The notes under the pieces are model-generated. The model saw only the letters and a list, made by a program, of their open reading frames with translations, did not search any database and was not told the DNA's origin. Positions 1 to 9,769 of a stretch of DNA of 64,000 bases are shown in pieces (positions within the stretch are counted from its first letter, which is position 1; every line of letters begins with the position of its first letter). Source of the DNA: Phymorhynchus buccinoides (lineage: Eukaryota; Mollusca; Gastropoda; Neogastropoda; Raphitomidae); assembly GCA_017654935.2 (NCBI GenBank), contig CM065698.1:40621045-40685044 (forward strand), written 5' to 3'. The position numbers and the translations under genes were made by a program.

Positions 1-378
1 ATTATATGCATGCGATGCATATATATATATACCGTAAAATGCAGACTATAATTTAGCCGCTACTTTTTTCTCAACTTTTCCCCATGCGGCTTACAGACTG
101 ATGCAGCTTATCTGTGGATTTTTTTCCCGTTCTACATTTATCAGTATGATTAAATCTGTTTCTGGACACATTCTTCAGCCTTTTGTGAGCTTCTTTAGAC
201 TCAAAACTGGTTTTGGTAATCAATAGATTCAAAGCTCATGCTTAAAGTGTCTGAGAACATTGAATACTCATGTTCTGATAGGAGAATTTCTATATATTTG
301 TGTTGGTTTGTGCACATACAACTTTTCTCTGCGGCTTATAAACTCAAAACTGGTACGGCTTATATGAATCAGGCATGA

Positions 379-829
379 AAGAATTCCGCTTTTCGCGGAA
401 AATCCGCGGAATGTTTTCAAAACTTTCGCCAGAAAAAAAAAATTCTGCTGAATTTTTTTTTCTTCAAAAAATGTTTGTATAGACGTAAAGGACCGATCTT
501 GCCGTATTATTATATCTACAAGTCTCTATTTGGCGATTCTCAAACTGGTTAACCGGAAGTCGCTTTAGCTCACTCACTTCATTTGTGCGAAGGAAGGCGA
601 AATGAGTACCTCCCGCTCAACAAAAGTAGCGATGTTAGCTGAAAAGCCCCCCCCCCGCCGCTCAACAAAACATCGGACGTTAGCTGAAAATCCGGGTGGA
701 AGGATTTCTCGGCTGCCAAAATCTCATTCTTTCATGCAATCAACAAAACTTCTGATGTTAGGTGTAAATCCGGGTGGAAGGATTTCTCGGCTGAAAAAAT
801 CTCCTCTTTTTTGATCTTCATCCACTTTC
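379..829. repeat. Unclassified insertion with short internal tandem repeats
   Basis: This block is absent from the E5 copy at 14506. It holds a GC-rich palindromic start (ttccgcttttcgcggaaaat), an A-rich stretch, and at 615-800 two to three diverged units of about 70 bases containing CAACAAAA, GTTAGCTGAAAA and GGGTGGAAGGATTTCTCGGC. The 70-codon open frame across it is a by-product of the tandem units. I see no gene. Confidence 0.45.
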
Positions 830-869
830 ATGCTTGGTGAATAAATTAAATACCTACTATTTTGTAATT

Positions 870-1116
870 TTAACCCTTTCGCTGCCTAACTCGCATTTTA
901 GGTCACAGTGATTTAACACCTATGTCACTAAAAGGCATCAAATTGGGGTCTATTATCCAAAGACCCTATTGTCTTAGTTTTGGAGAAGTAAGGATAGACC
1001 TTATTTTATATATGTCACAGAGGAATCCACAATACTGCAGATGGATTTTGTTCTCTACCCAGGTAAATTTAATGGAAACTTTTGGCTGAAATGTGGCTGG
1101 CGGTGAAAGGGTTTAA
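870..1116 (+). mobile_element. TTAA-MITE family A, copy 1 (inserted in E5)
   Basis: It starts TTAACCCTTTCGCTGCC and ends GGCGGTGAAAGGGTTTAA, so the ends are inverted repeats flanked by TTAA. Related copies lie at 7124, 13034, 23354 and 25308. The same position in the E5 copy at 14846-14849 is an empty TTAA site, which shows target duplication of TTAA. That is typical of piggyBac-like mobilisation (inference). Confidence 0.85.
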
Positions 1117-1180
1117 AAGGGATGCGGCTTATATACAGGTGCGTCTTACAGTCCAGTTTTTACGGTATGTGTATGATCAG

Positions 1181-1334
1181 TGTGTCGGTGAGGAGCGGAT
1201 CGACCCACACGGCAGACACAGGGGGCGGGGAGTCAGATGTGACGGGAACCTCCTCCTCCAGTATGCTGGCCACCATTCCCTTCACCCCCGCTTCTGACAA
1301 CACCCAGGAACATCACCAGGCCTCAGCCTCACAG
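1181..1334 (+). CDS. Candidate exon, Ser/Thr-rich low-complexity segment
   Basis: An open stretch lies between a plausible acceptor (atgatcag at 1173-1180) and a donor (acag|gtggtt). In the frame that stays open it reads as a Ser/Thr/Gly/His-rich peptide, including TADTGGGESDVTGTSSSS and ATIPFTPASDNTQEHHQ, and ends at a Gln codon in phase 0. This composition suits a disordered region. It lies upstream of the leucine-rich-repeat exons on the same strand, and the next candidate exon at 2631 also begins in phase 0, so both could belong to that gene. The acceptor is only 15 bases from the end of a transposon copy. No domain is recognisable, and an unannotated repeat is an alternative. Confidence 0.4.
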
Positions 1335-1368
1335 GTGGTTTGGCTTCGTTAAAATATTTCATTGTATG

Positions 1369-1779
1369 TGACCCAGCACCACGAAAGGGACATTAAGTGG
1401 CTGGGCTAGTTTCTCACAACAGACTTGCAAAGTCAAAAAATAATATCATTTTATTTTGTCAATTTTGAGGTATGGGTATTTTTGTGTTCTCTAACATCTT
1501 ATCTTTCATAAAGGATAATCTTTACTATGGTCTATAAATGTTTTAAAATTGACTAGGCCAATGTATTTTCTACAGCTAGGCTAGACTTTAGACTGTGTTT
1601 TTCTCAAAATGGCCGGACACTCACCCTACTAACTTTAAATGCTCATAACTCGGGAACGGAAAAAGATACAAGTATGGTTCTTAAATCATTAGAAAGAGAA
1701 TTGTCTGACATTTTCAAATGTTTAATTTTCTCAGAATGGTCAGTTTGACACTTAATGTCCCTTTCGTGGTGCTGGGTCA
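1369..1779. mobile_element. MITE with perfect 31-bp terminal inverted repeats
   Basis: Bases 1369-1399 (starting TGACCCAGCACCACGAAAGG) are the exact reverse complement of 1749-1779 (ending CGTGGTGCTGGGTCA). ATTGTA flanks the element on both sides just outside the repeats, a possible target duplication. The interior is AT-rich and non-coding. It lies in the presumed intron 35 bases after the candidate exon at 1181. Confidence 0.8.
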
Positions 1780-1819
1780 TCTATTGTATATGAATGGTTT
1801 TTTATATTGTTGACATACC

Positions 1820-2035
1820 TTGGCTAAAAGGCTCCAGGGATCATCCGAACAGCCGAAGCGCTTGAACACTATGGTGCACATGCATCAGCTATGGATGAGA
1901 GCATTACGTGTGTGACCATTTTTGATTACCCCGCCACGTGGGCAGACACACTCCGTCTTCGGGAGATTTTTTGAGACTGATGATGTTATGCTAGGAGCTT
2001 GTCATGGCTAAAGACAATCCCCGCATAACTATGCA
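1820..2035 (+). repeat. Dispersed repeat E6, 5' portion
   Basis: This matches 6319-6490 almost base for base over blocks such as CAGCCGAAGC, GATGAGAGCATTACGTGTG and GCTAGGAGCTTGTCATGGC. It has no open frame. The source element is unknown. Confidence 0.6.
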
Positions 2036-2159
2036 TAGCATAACAACATTTTGATGTAGCCTTGGTGTTCTAGCCTATATCAATTGGTCTGACACAGCCT
2101 GTAAAGGCGGATATTATATCGAATGATTTTGGTTAATTTCACATTTCACCAAGTAAAGT

Positions 2160-2217
2160 GATACCCTGGACCACACACACACACTAACTGAGTCACACAA
2201 ACGTACATGCACGCATA

Positions 2218-2265
<48 letters not shown>

Positions 2266-2274
2266 CAAACTGTG
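2160..2274. repeat. (CA)n/(TA)n microsatellite
   Basis: Imperfect CA dinucleotides pass into a TA run at 2252-2264. Confidence 0.9.
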
Positions 2275-2276
2275 TG

Positions 2277-2400
2277 TCAAAGTCAAAGTCAAAAATTCTT
2301 TATTATCTCGTTAAGAGAAATTACAGTGCGGTCTCATACATCCATGCATTCAAAATGAAAACAAAACTAAGGAAAAGAAAGGACAGCCAATCATGATTCA
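2277..2400 (-). mobile_element. Likely 3' tail of a LINE or SINE, reverse orientation
   Basis: CAAAGTCAAAGTCAAAAATT followed by CTTTATTATCTC reads, on the - strand, as a tail ending in repeated TTTGAC units. Such hexamer tails mark the 3' ends of several invertebrate non-LTR elements. No coding sequence is attached. Confidence 0.4.
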
Positions 2401-2630
2401 CAAAAAGTTGGACATTAATTGAAGTCGATGCAAGCATCCTTCCCAACGCATTGTGTATGTGTGTGTGTGGTTTTGTATGTTTGCGTTTTTGTACATGTGC
2501 TTGTATATTAATTCAATATATTATTCGTTGCCAATGATGTTGTATTTCTGTTTGCGCATGTATAGTATTCTTATTTTGTCAGTAACCTAGATACATTTTT
2601 CTTGTCTATTTGTTTCCTCAAACGTTACAG

Positions 2631-2714
2631 CTGCCTTCCAGAAAATTCCAATTCTCAGTGTGGCATGATTTGCGGAGCATGGGTGTACATGGATCTGAGC
2701 TGAAGGCACCCAGG
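2631..2714 (+). CDS. Candidate 28-codon exon
   Basis: A good acceptor (cctcaaacgttacag at 2616-2630) precedes 84 bases with one open frame, LPSRKFQFSVWHD followed by LRSMGVHGSELKAPR. It is followed by the donor AGG|gtgaga. It starts and ends in phase 0, so it can follow the candidate exon at 1181. The next good exon, at 4355, needs one leftover base, so an exon between 2715 and 4354 is missing or the two do not belong together. No domain is recognised. Confidence 0.5.
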
Positions 2715-2748
2715 GTGAGAAGAGGTAAATAGAAATTCAATTTGTACA

Positions 2749-2910
2749 GTGGAACCTCCCTTATAAGACCTTAAAAAATCATCTAAAAAGAGGTCTTATA
2801 AGGGAGGGGTCTTATAAGGGAAGTAATTTTAATACTTACAAAGAAGGGCAATGTCTCAGAGAAGTAGGTCTTATGTGGGAGGGAGTCTTATAAGGGAGGT
2901 TCCACTGTAT
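2749..2910. mobile_element. Pogo/Tigger-like TA-MITE, copy 1
   Basis: It starts TACAGTGGAACCTCCCTTAT and ends with the inverse (GGGAGGTTCCACTGTA), giving long inverted repeats with TA at the borders. CAGT(G/C)(G/A)AACC ends are typical of pogo/Tigger-type elements (family knowledge; assignment inferred). Other copies lie at 8098, 10183, 11025, 15587, 40292 and 42204. Confidence 0.75.
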
Positions 2911-3175
2911 TTGTATGATTTCCAGTCACAAAGATAGGTCTGTGAAATTCAGGCTGCTCCCACCTGGAAAACCAGTCGCTGCACTGCAGTGCCACCCTAT
3001 TTTGGGTGAGTGGGGGTGGCTGGGTGGATCGTGTTGGGGGGTTAGGGTGTGTACGTGTGCGTGTTCACGGGGGTGGATTTTGGAAATCTAGCTATTAATT
3101 TGGTACATGCCAGGCAGCGGGATTTCTCTCTGCTGTTGCTGACTAATGCTGTTAACTACTATCATCATTTTCAGT

Positions 3176-3415
3176 TTTAGCCCCTTTGTTGCCTGTCCCA
3201 TGTCTACTACAGGGTGTGTGATGTAATTGATGATGTCAGAGCTTTTGATGTCATAGCCCTGGAATAATGGTTTTTGGTTTAGACAAGTCAGGAAAGATAT
3301 AATCTCTAGACCATTTTCTCAGATTGAGTCTAACACTACAGGTCTCTTAGATTTTTTAATATAAAAATTGATAATTTCTGAATTTTCCTCTGGCAGTGAA
3401 GCGATTGATAATGAA
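3176..3415. mobile_element. Diverged MITE (TTAGCCCCTTTG / CAGTGAA ends)
   Basis: Blocks GATGATGTCA, TTTGATGTCATAG, TTTTCTCAGATTGAGTCTA and AATTTTCCTCTGGCA recur at 37945-38165 and, inverted, at 44515-44760, with a partial copy at 55757. The ends recall TTAA-MITE family A (CCCTTT...GCC), so this may be a related subfamily. Confidence 0.5.
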
Positions 3416-3439
3416 AACATAATGGATCGGTTTATATAT

Positions 3440-4350
3440 AGGACTTTTCTTTTGACGGAACAGGAATCACCATGGTGTTTGATATGTGTTGATGTCAGGT
3501 CCAGCAGAGAAGGAAGCTTTTTTCCTGAGAGAACAGGAATCACTTTGGTGTTTGATAGATGTTGACTTGTAAATGTTGATGTGTGTTGGTGTCAGGTTCT
3601 GCAGAGATGGAAGAATTCTCCTGAGAGAACACAAATCCCAGTGTCTCCTCGGTTGGTTGCCTCCTGACGGCCTAACATAGATTAGCTCCCCTGGGACTGC
3701 TGGTCTCGGATTCTGCGACCAGAAACGTGTGGCACGGATGCGTGGTTGCGAGTTGGGACTCGGAATGAGCGGCGTGGCAGCAACGCCACTGTACGGCCCA
3801 AAAGATGGGACAGAAAAACAAAAAAATTGCCTCAATGTTTGATAGATGTTGACGTGTGTTGGTGTCAGGTCCAGCAGAGAAGGAAGAATTCTCCTGAGAG
3901 AACAGATATCACCTTGGTGTTTGATAGATGTTGACGTGTAGATGTTGACATGTGTTGTTGTCAGGTCCAGCAGAGAAGGAAGAATTCTCCTGAGAGAACA
4001 GAAATCACCTTGGTGTTTGATAGATGTTGACGTGTAGATGTTGACATGTCACCTTGCTGTTTGATAGATGTTGACGTGTAGATGTTGACATGTCACCTTG
4101 GTGTTTGATAGATGTTGACGTGTAGATGTTGACATGTCACCTTGGTGTTTGATAGATGTTGACGTGTAGATGTTGACGTGTCACCTTGGTGTTTGATACA
4201 TGTTGATGATGTGTGTTGTTGTCAGGTCCAGCAGAGAAGGAAGAATTCTCCTGAGAAAACTGAAATCACCTTGGTGTTTGATAGATGTTGATGTGTAGAT
4301 GTTGACGTGTCACCTTGGTGTTTGATACATGTTGATGATGTGTGTTGTTG
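3440..4350 (+). repeat. Tandem array duplicating a splice-acceptor region
   Basis: Diverged units of variable length carry GTGTTTGATAGATGTTGAC, then TGTCAGGTCCAGCAGAGAAG and GAAGAATTCTCCTGAGAGAA. Shorter sub-units of about 51 bases (TTGACGTGTAGATGTTGACA) are iterated at 4020-4200. The last unit leads directly into the exon at 4355, whose acceptor reads TTGTTGTCAGGTCCTGCAGA, so the array is a multiplied, degraded copy of that exon's 5' boundary. The open frames across it are short and of repeat origin. Confidence 0.8.
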
Positions 4351-4354
4351 TCAG

Positions 4355-4482
4355 GTCCTGCAGAGAAGGACGCGGCCTTCTACCTGATGGTGGACGAGGA
4401 AAACAACAAGCTGCACCACGACCTGCACGGACACCAGCGCTGCAGACACAGGGACACGCTGGAAAACTGGGAACAGGCCAAG
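4355..4482 (+). CDS. Leucine-rich-repeat gene, exon N-terminal to the LRRs
   Basis: The acceptor is tgttgttgtcag (a second AG lies nine bases on) and the donor is AAG|gtctgt. The frame encodes GPAEKDAAFYLMVDEENNKL, then a His/Arg-rich stretch (HHDLHGHQRCRHRD) and TLENWEQAK. It joins in phase 0 to the next exon at 5879 (LASFTCQDLHHGYQ). I do not recognise this N-terminal segment as a named domain, but composition, splice sites and phase all support a real exon. The upstream junction needs one leftover base, which the candidate at 2631 does not supply, so the gene's 5' end is unresolved. The preceding tandem array multiplies this exon's acceptor. Confidence 0.75.
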
Positions 4483-4618
4483 GTCTGTCTGCGTCTGTGG
4501 ATCTTTGTCATTTATGTTTGTTTTGTCATTTTGTTATAGTTAAATTTGGTCAGTGAATCTTTTGGGGTTTTCATTTCTCATATTTTTGTGTGTGGAGTGG
4601 TCTGAAATATAGGCTGGA

Positions 4619-4623
<5 letters not shown>

Positions 4624-4666
<43 letters not shown>

Positions 4667-4740
4667 TCAAATTCTCAAATTCAATTGTTTTTTTTTATTA
4701 AAGGTAAACAAAACTCAACTAGCCCTGTCATTGGGTGACA
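4624..4740. repeat. (GA)n microsatellite and adjoining T-rich retroelement-like tail
   Basis: Uninterrupted GA runs over 4624-4664. It is followed by CTCAAATTCTCAAATTCAAT and a T run, which on the - strand looks like a TTGAAT-type non-LTR tail. Confidence 0.6.
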
Positions 4741-4868
4741 TTGCCATCAGCGTGCAGTATGGGCCTATACTAAAGTGAGAGTGAAAGCTTAATTATAAAT
4801 GCTTTTCTGCAGTAATGTAAAAATCATTGTTCATTAGTGCATCAGTATTCAGCGTTATAAAAGCAAAC

Positions 4869-5205
4869 AATCTGCAAATTATCTATATGTGTGAGCTTAT
4901 TTCAAAGTGTGGTATTGAAGCCGTCTGGATCTAAAGCTGCATTAGTTGTGTTTGCAAGAACTTTTGGTCGATCAACAAATTATCTGCAATCTACAAATTA
5001 TCTATGTACGTGGGCTTATTTCAAAGTGTGGTATTGAAGCCATCTGGATCTAAAGCTGCATTAGTTGTGTTTGCAAGAACTTTTGGTCGATCACCAAATT
5101 ATCTGCAATCTACAAATTATCTATGTACGTGGGCTTATTTCAAAGTGTGGTATTGAAGCCATCTGGATCTAAAGCTGCATCAGTTGAGTTTGCAAGAACT
5201 TTTCT
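4869..5205. repeat. About 119-bp tandem repeat, three units
   Basis: ACAAATTATCTATGTACGTG, GGCTTATTTCAAAGTGTGGT and GAAGCCATCTGGATCTAAAG recur at a spacing of about 119 bases. The first unit is the most diverged. Non-coding and intronic. Confidence 0.85.
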
Positions 5206-5222
5206 CTCTTTTAGTGCCATCT

Positions 5223-5878
5223 TTTTTGGACTATAAGGCGATGCTTTTTCCCCCAGACTGAGACCCCTGTGCCTTATAATACATCTTACAACATAGTTAG
5301 GAAAGATAAGAACAAAATCTGAATTTTGTGTAAAATGTAGGGGGTGCGGCTTATAATAAGGAACAATTTATAGTCCGAAAAAATGTGATGGTGCATGGGA
5401 AAACCCTACATAACTCGCTCAGAATGTTTTGATCAAAATCCAAACATAGTCAACAACCCCCAAAATATCAATGTTCTATTTAGGGCATATTTATGTCTAT
5501 TTGTATGTATTCTACCAATGTCTACAACATGAAAGACAATTTTGAATGATTTCTTTGTTTATGTGATCGTTTTCTAAATCAAGTCAATAGAAACAAAGAG
5601 GCAAAATTGTATCTTATATGCCCGATTTCTGCAAATGATCTATTTTGAATGCCGAACTTCAAATAATTATAAAATAAAAACTAGACAAGATAACTCAATT
5701 CGGTTTTCTGTGTATTAACAAGGAATCTTTGCTCCACCATAAAAAAATTAAATTATCAATTTATGCCAAAATTCCATTATGTCTGTTTTTCCCATGCACT
5801 GTCACAATTATGGTATTCTCATGAGAATGACCCTTCTATAAAAACTGAATTCAGACTTTGTTGTTGTTCTTTGTTCAG
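5223..5878. other. Intron with a short E5-related palindromic element
   Basis: Around 5228-5387, TTTTTTGGACTATAAGGCGA is mirrored by TTATAGTCCGAAAAAATG, with E5-like GGGTGCGGCTTATAATAAGG inside. From 5388 to 5860 I see only AT-rich intron without repeats or coding signals. Confidence 0.5.
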
Positions 5879-6021
5879 CTGGCTAGCTTTACCTGCCAGG
5901 ATCTCCATCACGGCTACCAGACGTCTAATGCAGGGCGTATCCTGGATCGACTGAAAGACGCAAGCTTCATCAACCTGCGGGACAACTCCTTTCAGGACCT
6001 CAGTGGGTTCACTTTCGCTAG
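5879..6021 (+). CDS. Leucine-rich-repeat gene, exon with first LRR
   Basis: A strong acceptor (ttgttgttctttgttcag) and donor AG|gttagt bound 143 bases. The product reads LASFTCQDLHHGYQTSNAG, RILDRLKDASFINLRDNSFQ and DLSGFTFA, with the last two bases (AG) completing an Arg codon in the exon at 7019. FINLRDNSFQDLSGF fits the LxxLxLxxNxIxxLxxL pattern of a leucine-rich repeat (family knowledge), here with Phe, Ile and Ser replacing some consensus positions. LRRs of this type are protein-protein interaction scaffolds. The paralogue group is not recognised. Confidence 0.85.
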
Positions 6022-6318
6022 GTTAGTTAGTTTTTAGCATTTTTTTCTTTCTTTTTCATAGTAACAAAACAAAGGCTAGAGCATGCTATTAATACACATT
6101 ATTAGAGAGAATGTGTTTTATATTTATAAAAAAGATTCGATGTAAGACGCCAACAAAAATTCCCCAAAATGTTTTTTATTAAAGAAAGCAAAAAACTTAT
6201 CTCCGGCTCAAAAAAAAGAAAAGCAAAAAGTTATAAAACATTTCTAAGGAAAAGAAACCACAGGTTAAAATTAAACATCATGACACATTGTGTTGTTGTT
6301 GTTGTTGTACCCCTGACT

Positions 6319-6835
6319 CCAGGGATCATCCCAACAGCCGAAGCACTTGAACACTATGGTACAAATGCACCAGCTAGGGATGAGAGCATTACGTGTGTGA
6401 CCGTTTTTTGATTACCCCACCACGTGGGGCATCCACACTCCGACTTCGGAGGATTTTGGATAATGCTAGGAGCTTGTCATGGCTAAAGCAGCATGTTCTT
6501 CTTCTTCTTCTTCTTCTTCGATCGCTCAGACAATTTCCTGTCAATTATGAGCGCAGATGCGTCATGCTGCCGTTATACCCCTAACTAAGAAACAGTTAGG
6601 CCCAGCAAGTCCGACTTCGGCTGGATGAAAGTGGGTCGTGAAAAAAGGCAGGAAAATGGACCGGAAAGGCAGAAAGATAGTAGATGTCAGTAAGCAAAGG
6701 GAAAAGGGAGACTCAAAGAGAGTGGCAGATGAGAGGAAGTTACAAGCACAGAACTTCCAGAAGGTGGGGGAACAATTTATACAAAAGGCCCCCCCAGTAA
6801 CCCCATGTGGGGAAAAAGCAGCCGAGTGAATTTTC
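6319..6835 (+). repeat. Dispersed repeat E6, long copy
   Basis: 6319-6490 repeats 1820-2035. 6520-6835 (from CGATCGCTCAGACA through TCCGACTTCGGCTGG to GAACTTCCAGAAGGTGGGGG) repeats 28130-28445, and 54478-54800 inverted. A (CTT)n run at 6498-6518 links the halves. The open frame inside is not conserved between copies, so it is not a gene. Confidence 0.7.
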
Positions 6836-7018
6836 TAACAAATCTGATATGAATCAAGTATGACCTGTTGAACTTTTTTTGGGTGTATTTATGTTCTGAA
6901 AATAAAGATAAAAAAGAATAAGTCACAGAATGTCATGTGTACTTTTATTTTTTTGTTTTATATTTATATGAAAATCTTAACTTTGCAATTCTTTTATTTT
7001 TATTTTTTTATTTTACAG

Positions 7019-7064
7019 ATGTGAATATCTAAATTTGGACAGGAACTACCTGACGTCATTTAAG
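7019..7064 (+). CDS. Leucine-rich-repeat gene, 46-base exon
   Basis: A polypyrimidine tract with ttttacag precedes it and AAG|gtgagt follows. It completes an Arg codon and encodes CEYLNLDRNYLTSFK, a textbook LRR core (YLNLDRNYLTSF fits LxLxxNxLxxF). It joins in phase 0 to NLPGLKRVRHL at 10011. The strong consensus splice sites, small size and exact phase fit make it a convincing exon. Confidence 0.9.
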
Positions 7065-7123
7065 GTGAGTTGTCATTTAGCGGAAACTTTATAGTTCGTT
7101 CAACGCAGTAGGGCGTCTCGTCT

Positions 7124-7368
7124 TTAACCCTTTCACCGCCAATGTCGCATTTTAGCATCACAATGGTTTAACACCCATGTCACTAAAAGGCATCAAATCA
7201 GGACCTGTTATCCAAAGACCCTATTTTCTTAATTTTGGGAGGTAAGGATAGGCCTAATGTTATACATGTCACAGAGGAATTCACAATATTGCAGAAATTT
7301 TTTTTCTCTACCCAGTTAAGTTTAATGGTATTTTTTGGCTGAAAAATGGCTGGCGGCGAAAGGGTTAA
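7124..7368 (+). mobile_element. TTAA-MITE family A, copy 2
   Basis: TTAACCCTTTCACCGCCAAT at the left and GGCGGCGAAAGGGTTAA at the right form near-perfect inverted repeats bounded by TTAA. The interior shares GGCATCAAATCAGGACCTGT with the other copies. Open frames across the interior are not conserved. Confidence 0.9.
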
Positions 7369-7561
7369 ATCCCTTAGTTTTGTCTTACCTTTTGAATGGA
7401 TTTCAACAATATTATGCTCAGCTACAAAGAAGAGAATGTTACTGGCAAGCCTGTGTTTGTTTATCTGTGTTTGTTTTTTATTTATATATTTTTTAATGGT
7501 AATCAAACTTCAACCTTCAAATACTTTATTTTACAAGGACAAGAATTGAGAGAGAAAATTG

Positions 7562-7765
7562 AGTTTTACGTCCTCTTGGTCTGAATCAGACACATATGGG
7601 ACATTTGTAAATACAAATATGGTTGGAACAATACTGGAGGCAATGCCCGGAGGCAGTACGAAACCAGTAAAGTCCCGATTTTTGTATTAATACAGATAGC
7701 TGTAGCGGTGACCATGCCTCGGTTAAACCTCATCGGCTATGGCACCGCCACAAGTAGTGAAAGAT
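7562..7765 (+). mobile_element. Interspersed element E3, copy 1
   Basis: It begins TTTTACGTCCTCTTGGTCTG, continues ACACATATGGGACATTTGTA and CAATGCCCGGAGGCAGTACG, and ends GGTTAAACCTCATCGGCTAT. The same roughly 205-base unit recurs at 10435 (-), 25545, 31105 and 51455 (-). It has no inverted termini, so it may be SINE-like; no Pol III boxes were identified with confidence. Confidence 0.7.
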
Positions 7766-8097
7766 AAGGACAAGAATTTAGGCTGGGCCTAGCAAATAAT
7801 CATAATCAATAGCAAGATGTTAGAATTTTGTTTTGCAAGAATATCATTTGGATGTCAAACATTTCAAGTGAATCTTGGCAATGGTGTTTTTCCGGTACTG
7901 TTCCATGCATTTGAAATTCAGTTTTATTTATTTGTGAATAACTTCAGAGATTGAAAAACCAAAAGCAAAACCAAAGAAATAAACAAACAAATGAGCCCCA
8001 AACCACCTCTTTCATAATTACAAAGGGCAATAACTCACTGTGGACTCCACACCATTTTCAAGCTGTCGCTTCCCTTGGGTCATTGCTGTCATTGCTC

Positions 8098-8368
8098 ATA
8101 CAGTGGAACCTCCCTTATAAGACCTTCAAAAATCTTCCTAAATGAGGTCTTATAAGGGAGGCAATTTTAATATTTACAAAGAAGGGCAGTGTCTCAGAGA
8201 CGTAGGTCTTATGTGGGAGGGTCTTATAATGGGAGGTCTTATAAGGGAGGGGTCTTATAAGGGAGGCAATTTTAATATTTACAAAGAAGGGCAATGTCTC
8301 AGAGACGTAGGTCTTATGTGGGAGGGAGTCTTATAATGGGAGGTCTTATAAGGGAGGTTCCATTGTAC
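8098..8368. mobile_element. Pogo/Tigger-like TA-MITE with internal duplication
   Basis: TACAGTGGAACCTCCCTTAT at the left and GGGAGGTTCCATTGTA at the right are inverted termini. The core (CAATTTTAATATTTACAAAG to CAGAGACGTAGGTCTTATGT) is present twice in tandem, making it about 100 bases longer than the copy at 2749. The repetitive open frame here comes from that duplication. Confidence 0.75.
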
Positions 8369-9525
8369 ATATTCTATCAGCTTTATTTAAAAGAAGTAAG
8401 CAATCTTGGTCATAATTATTCAAAATTATTGTAGACACAATTTCATCAAATTTCCCAGTCTTTGACTGATGCAAAATAAATTTTTAATCATTTTTGTCAA
8501 TATCGCTAGAAATGAGATAGGTAATTATCTTGCTACAAGCATTACACTAGTCCAGTCCTTGACATCCTTTTTAGCTCACTCACTTGGAGTCTATAGTATT
8601 ATGAACAAATTATACCACAAAACACTACCAACCCTCCATGCACTGTACAAATGTGGCTTGAAAACGCTTTATAGCTTAAAATGCCACTGTTAATAGTGGT
8701 GGATCCATAAAGGATGCCAGTGGTTCTACCCATAATGGTGGGAGATAATATTTGATCAAAGAAACCACAAACACCACTAACTGTGTATACTTTGAAAAGA
8801 ATAAAATAAAAGTAAAAGATTGTGCTGGTTTACTTTTTGTCCCAATGGGGGACAGACAGTGTATGAGCATGGCACATAGAGAGATCTCTTTCGAATTATG
8901 GAATTCTCGTCAGTATCTGCTAACAAACACTATCTTGTGGATCAACCCCAACAGGAAGACATTTCTAATAAAAGAATGGTGTCTTCTCTGCACTAGGCCG
9001 AAAAGTCCACAATTTAAGCAAACCAGCACAAGGTGAAAAGAAAAATGAAGAACATTTTGGGTAAAATAGATAAGTTATTAAAATGCGGAAATTGCGATTT
9101 GAAAAATTTAATACATGTGGGTAGAAAGAGCCGACCACTGAGGTGATCCTCTAATTAAAGGGATGCAAGTAAACCTAGTAGTGTAGCTACTCCCTGAACC
9201 CAACATGTAAAGAACTGGAAAGTCAGTTGGAGTCTATAGTATGATAGTTGTTCGGGTTGTGTGTCTGTGTGTGTGTATGTGTGTGCTGCATCCGTGGTCT
9301 AATCTCCATACTTTAACGTTGGCATTTTCTCGGGAAATAGAAGGCATACATTGTTCAAACTTTGCACACATATAGATGTCTATGCAAACTTTCAAACAAT
9401 AATTATTTGAATAATTAAATGCTTAAAACAACACTATCAACAGATAGAAACAGATAACATTTTAGATTAGTGTGTTAGAGAGTATTCAACAGGCAATATG
9501 GTAAGAAACTCATCAACACTGAAAG
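8369..9525. other. Intron, no recognised feature
   Basis: AT-rich sequence with a short GT run near 9258-9285. Short open frames (8469, 8752) have no splice or domain support. Confidence 0.5.
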
Positions 9526-9610
9526 CCTTGGTAGCTCATTGGTAGAGCGTCTGTCTGTCATGCCAATGGTTTCGGGTCCGATTCTCGGCACAGGCACTTT
9601 ATTTATTTAA
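9526..9610 (+). mobile_element. tRNA-Asp-like sequence, probable head of a tRNA-derived SINE
   Basis: GCCTTGGTAGCTCATTGGTA GAGC gives an A-box-like D arm with a perfect GCTC/GAGC stem. CTGTCAT places a GTC anticodon in a seven-base loop, and CGGGTCCGATTCTCG is B-box-like. Acceptor pairing is only about five of seven and the anticodon stem does not pair, so it is not a working tRNA. A T/A-rich stretch follows directly. A tRNA-derived SINE or decayed tRNA pseudogene is the best reading. Confidence 0.55.
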
Positions 9611-9769
9611 AAAAAAAGTTGTATCCATTAACGATAGTTTAATTTGTACTTTAGAATTTGATTGGCAATCTTGTACTTTAGACCTCCCCCTCAATCTTTG
9701 TTTGTTGTTGTCCCACATGTTCCTGTTCGAGTGAGCCTTGAAGGCTTTGTCTCTTGTTTTTTGTGTGTG

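Larger units (their letters stand above)
33..1166 (+). mobile_element. Non-autonomous DNA transposon, family E5 ('gcggcttata' type), interrupted copy 1
   Basis: The left end (ACCGTAAAATGCAGACTATA) and right end (TCCAGTTTTTACGGTA) match the ends of the uninterrupted copy at 14506-14898, as do internal blocks such as the TATCTGTGGAT stretch and the TGTGCACATACAA stretch. This copy is split by an unrelated block at about 379-829 and by a TTAA-MITE at 870-1116. The ends are terminal inverted repeats. I do not assign a superfamily. It ends 15 bases before the splice acceptor of the candidate exon at 1181. Confidence 0.7.

Noticed and set aside
9526..9600. Functional tRNA-Asp gene
   Set aside because: The anticodon stem does not pair and the acceptor stem has mismatches; a SINE-like A/T-rich stretch follows. 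Kept only as a tRNA-derived element.
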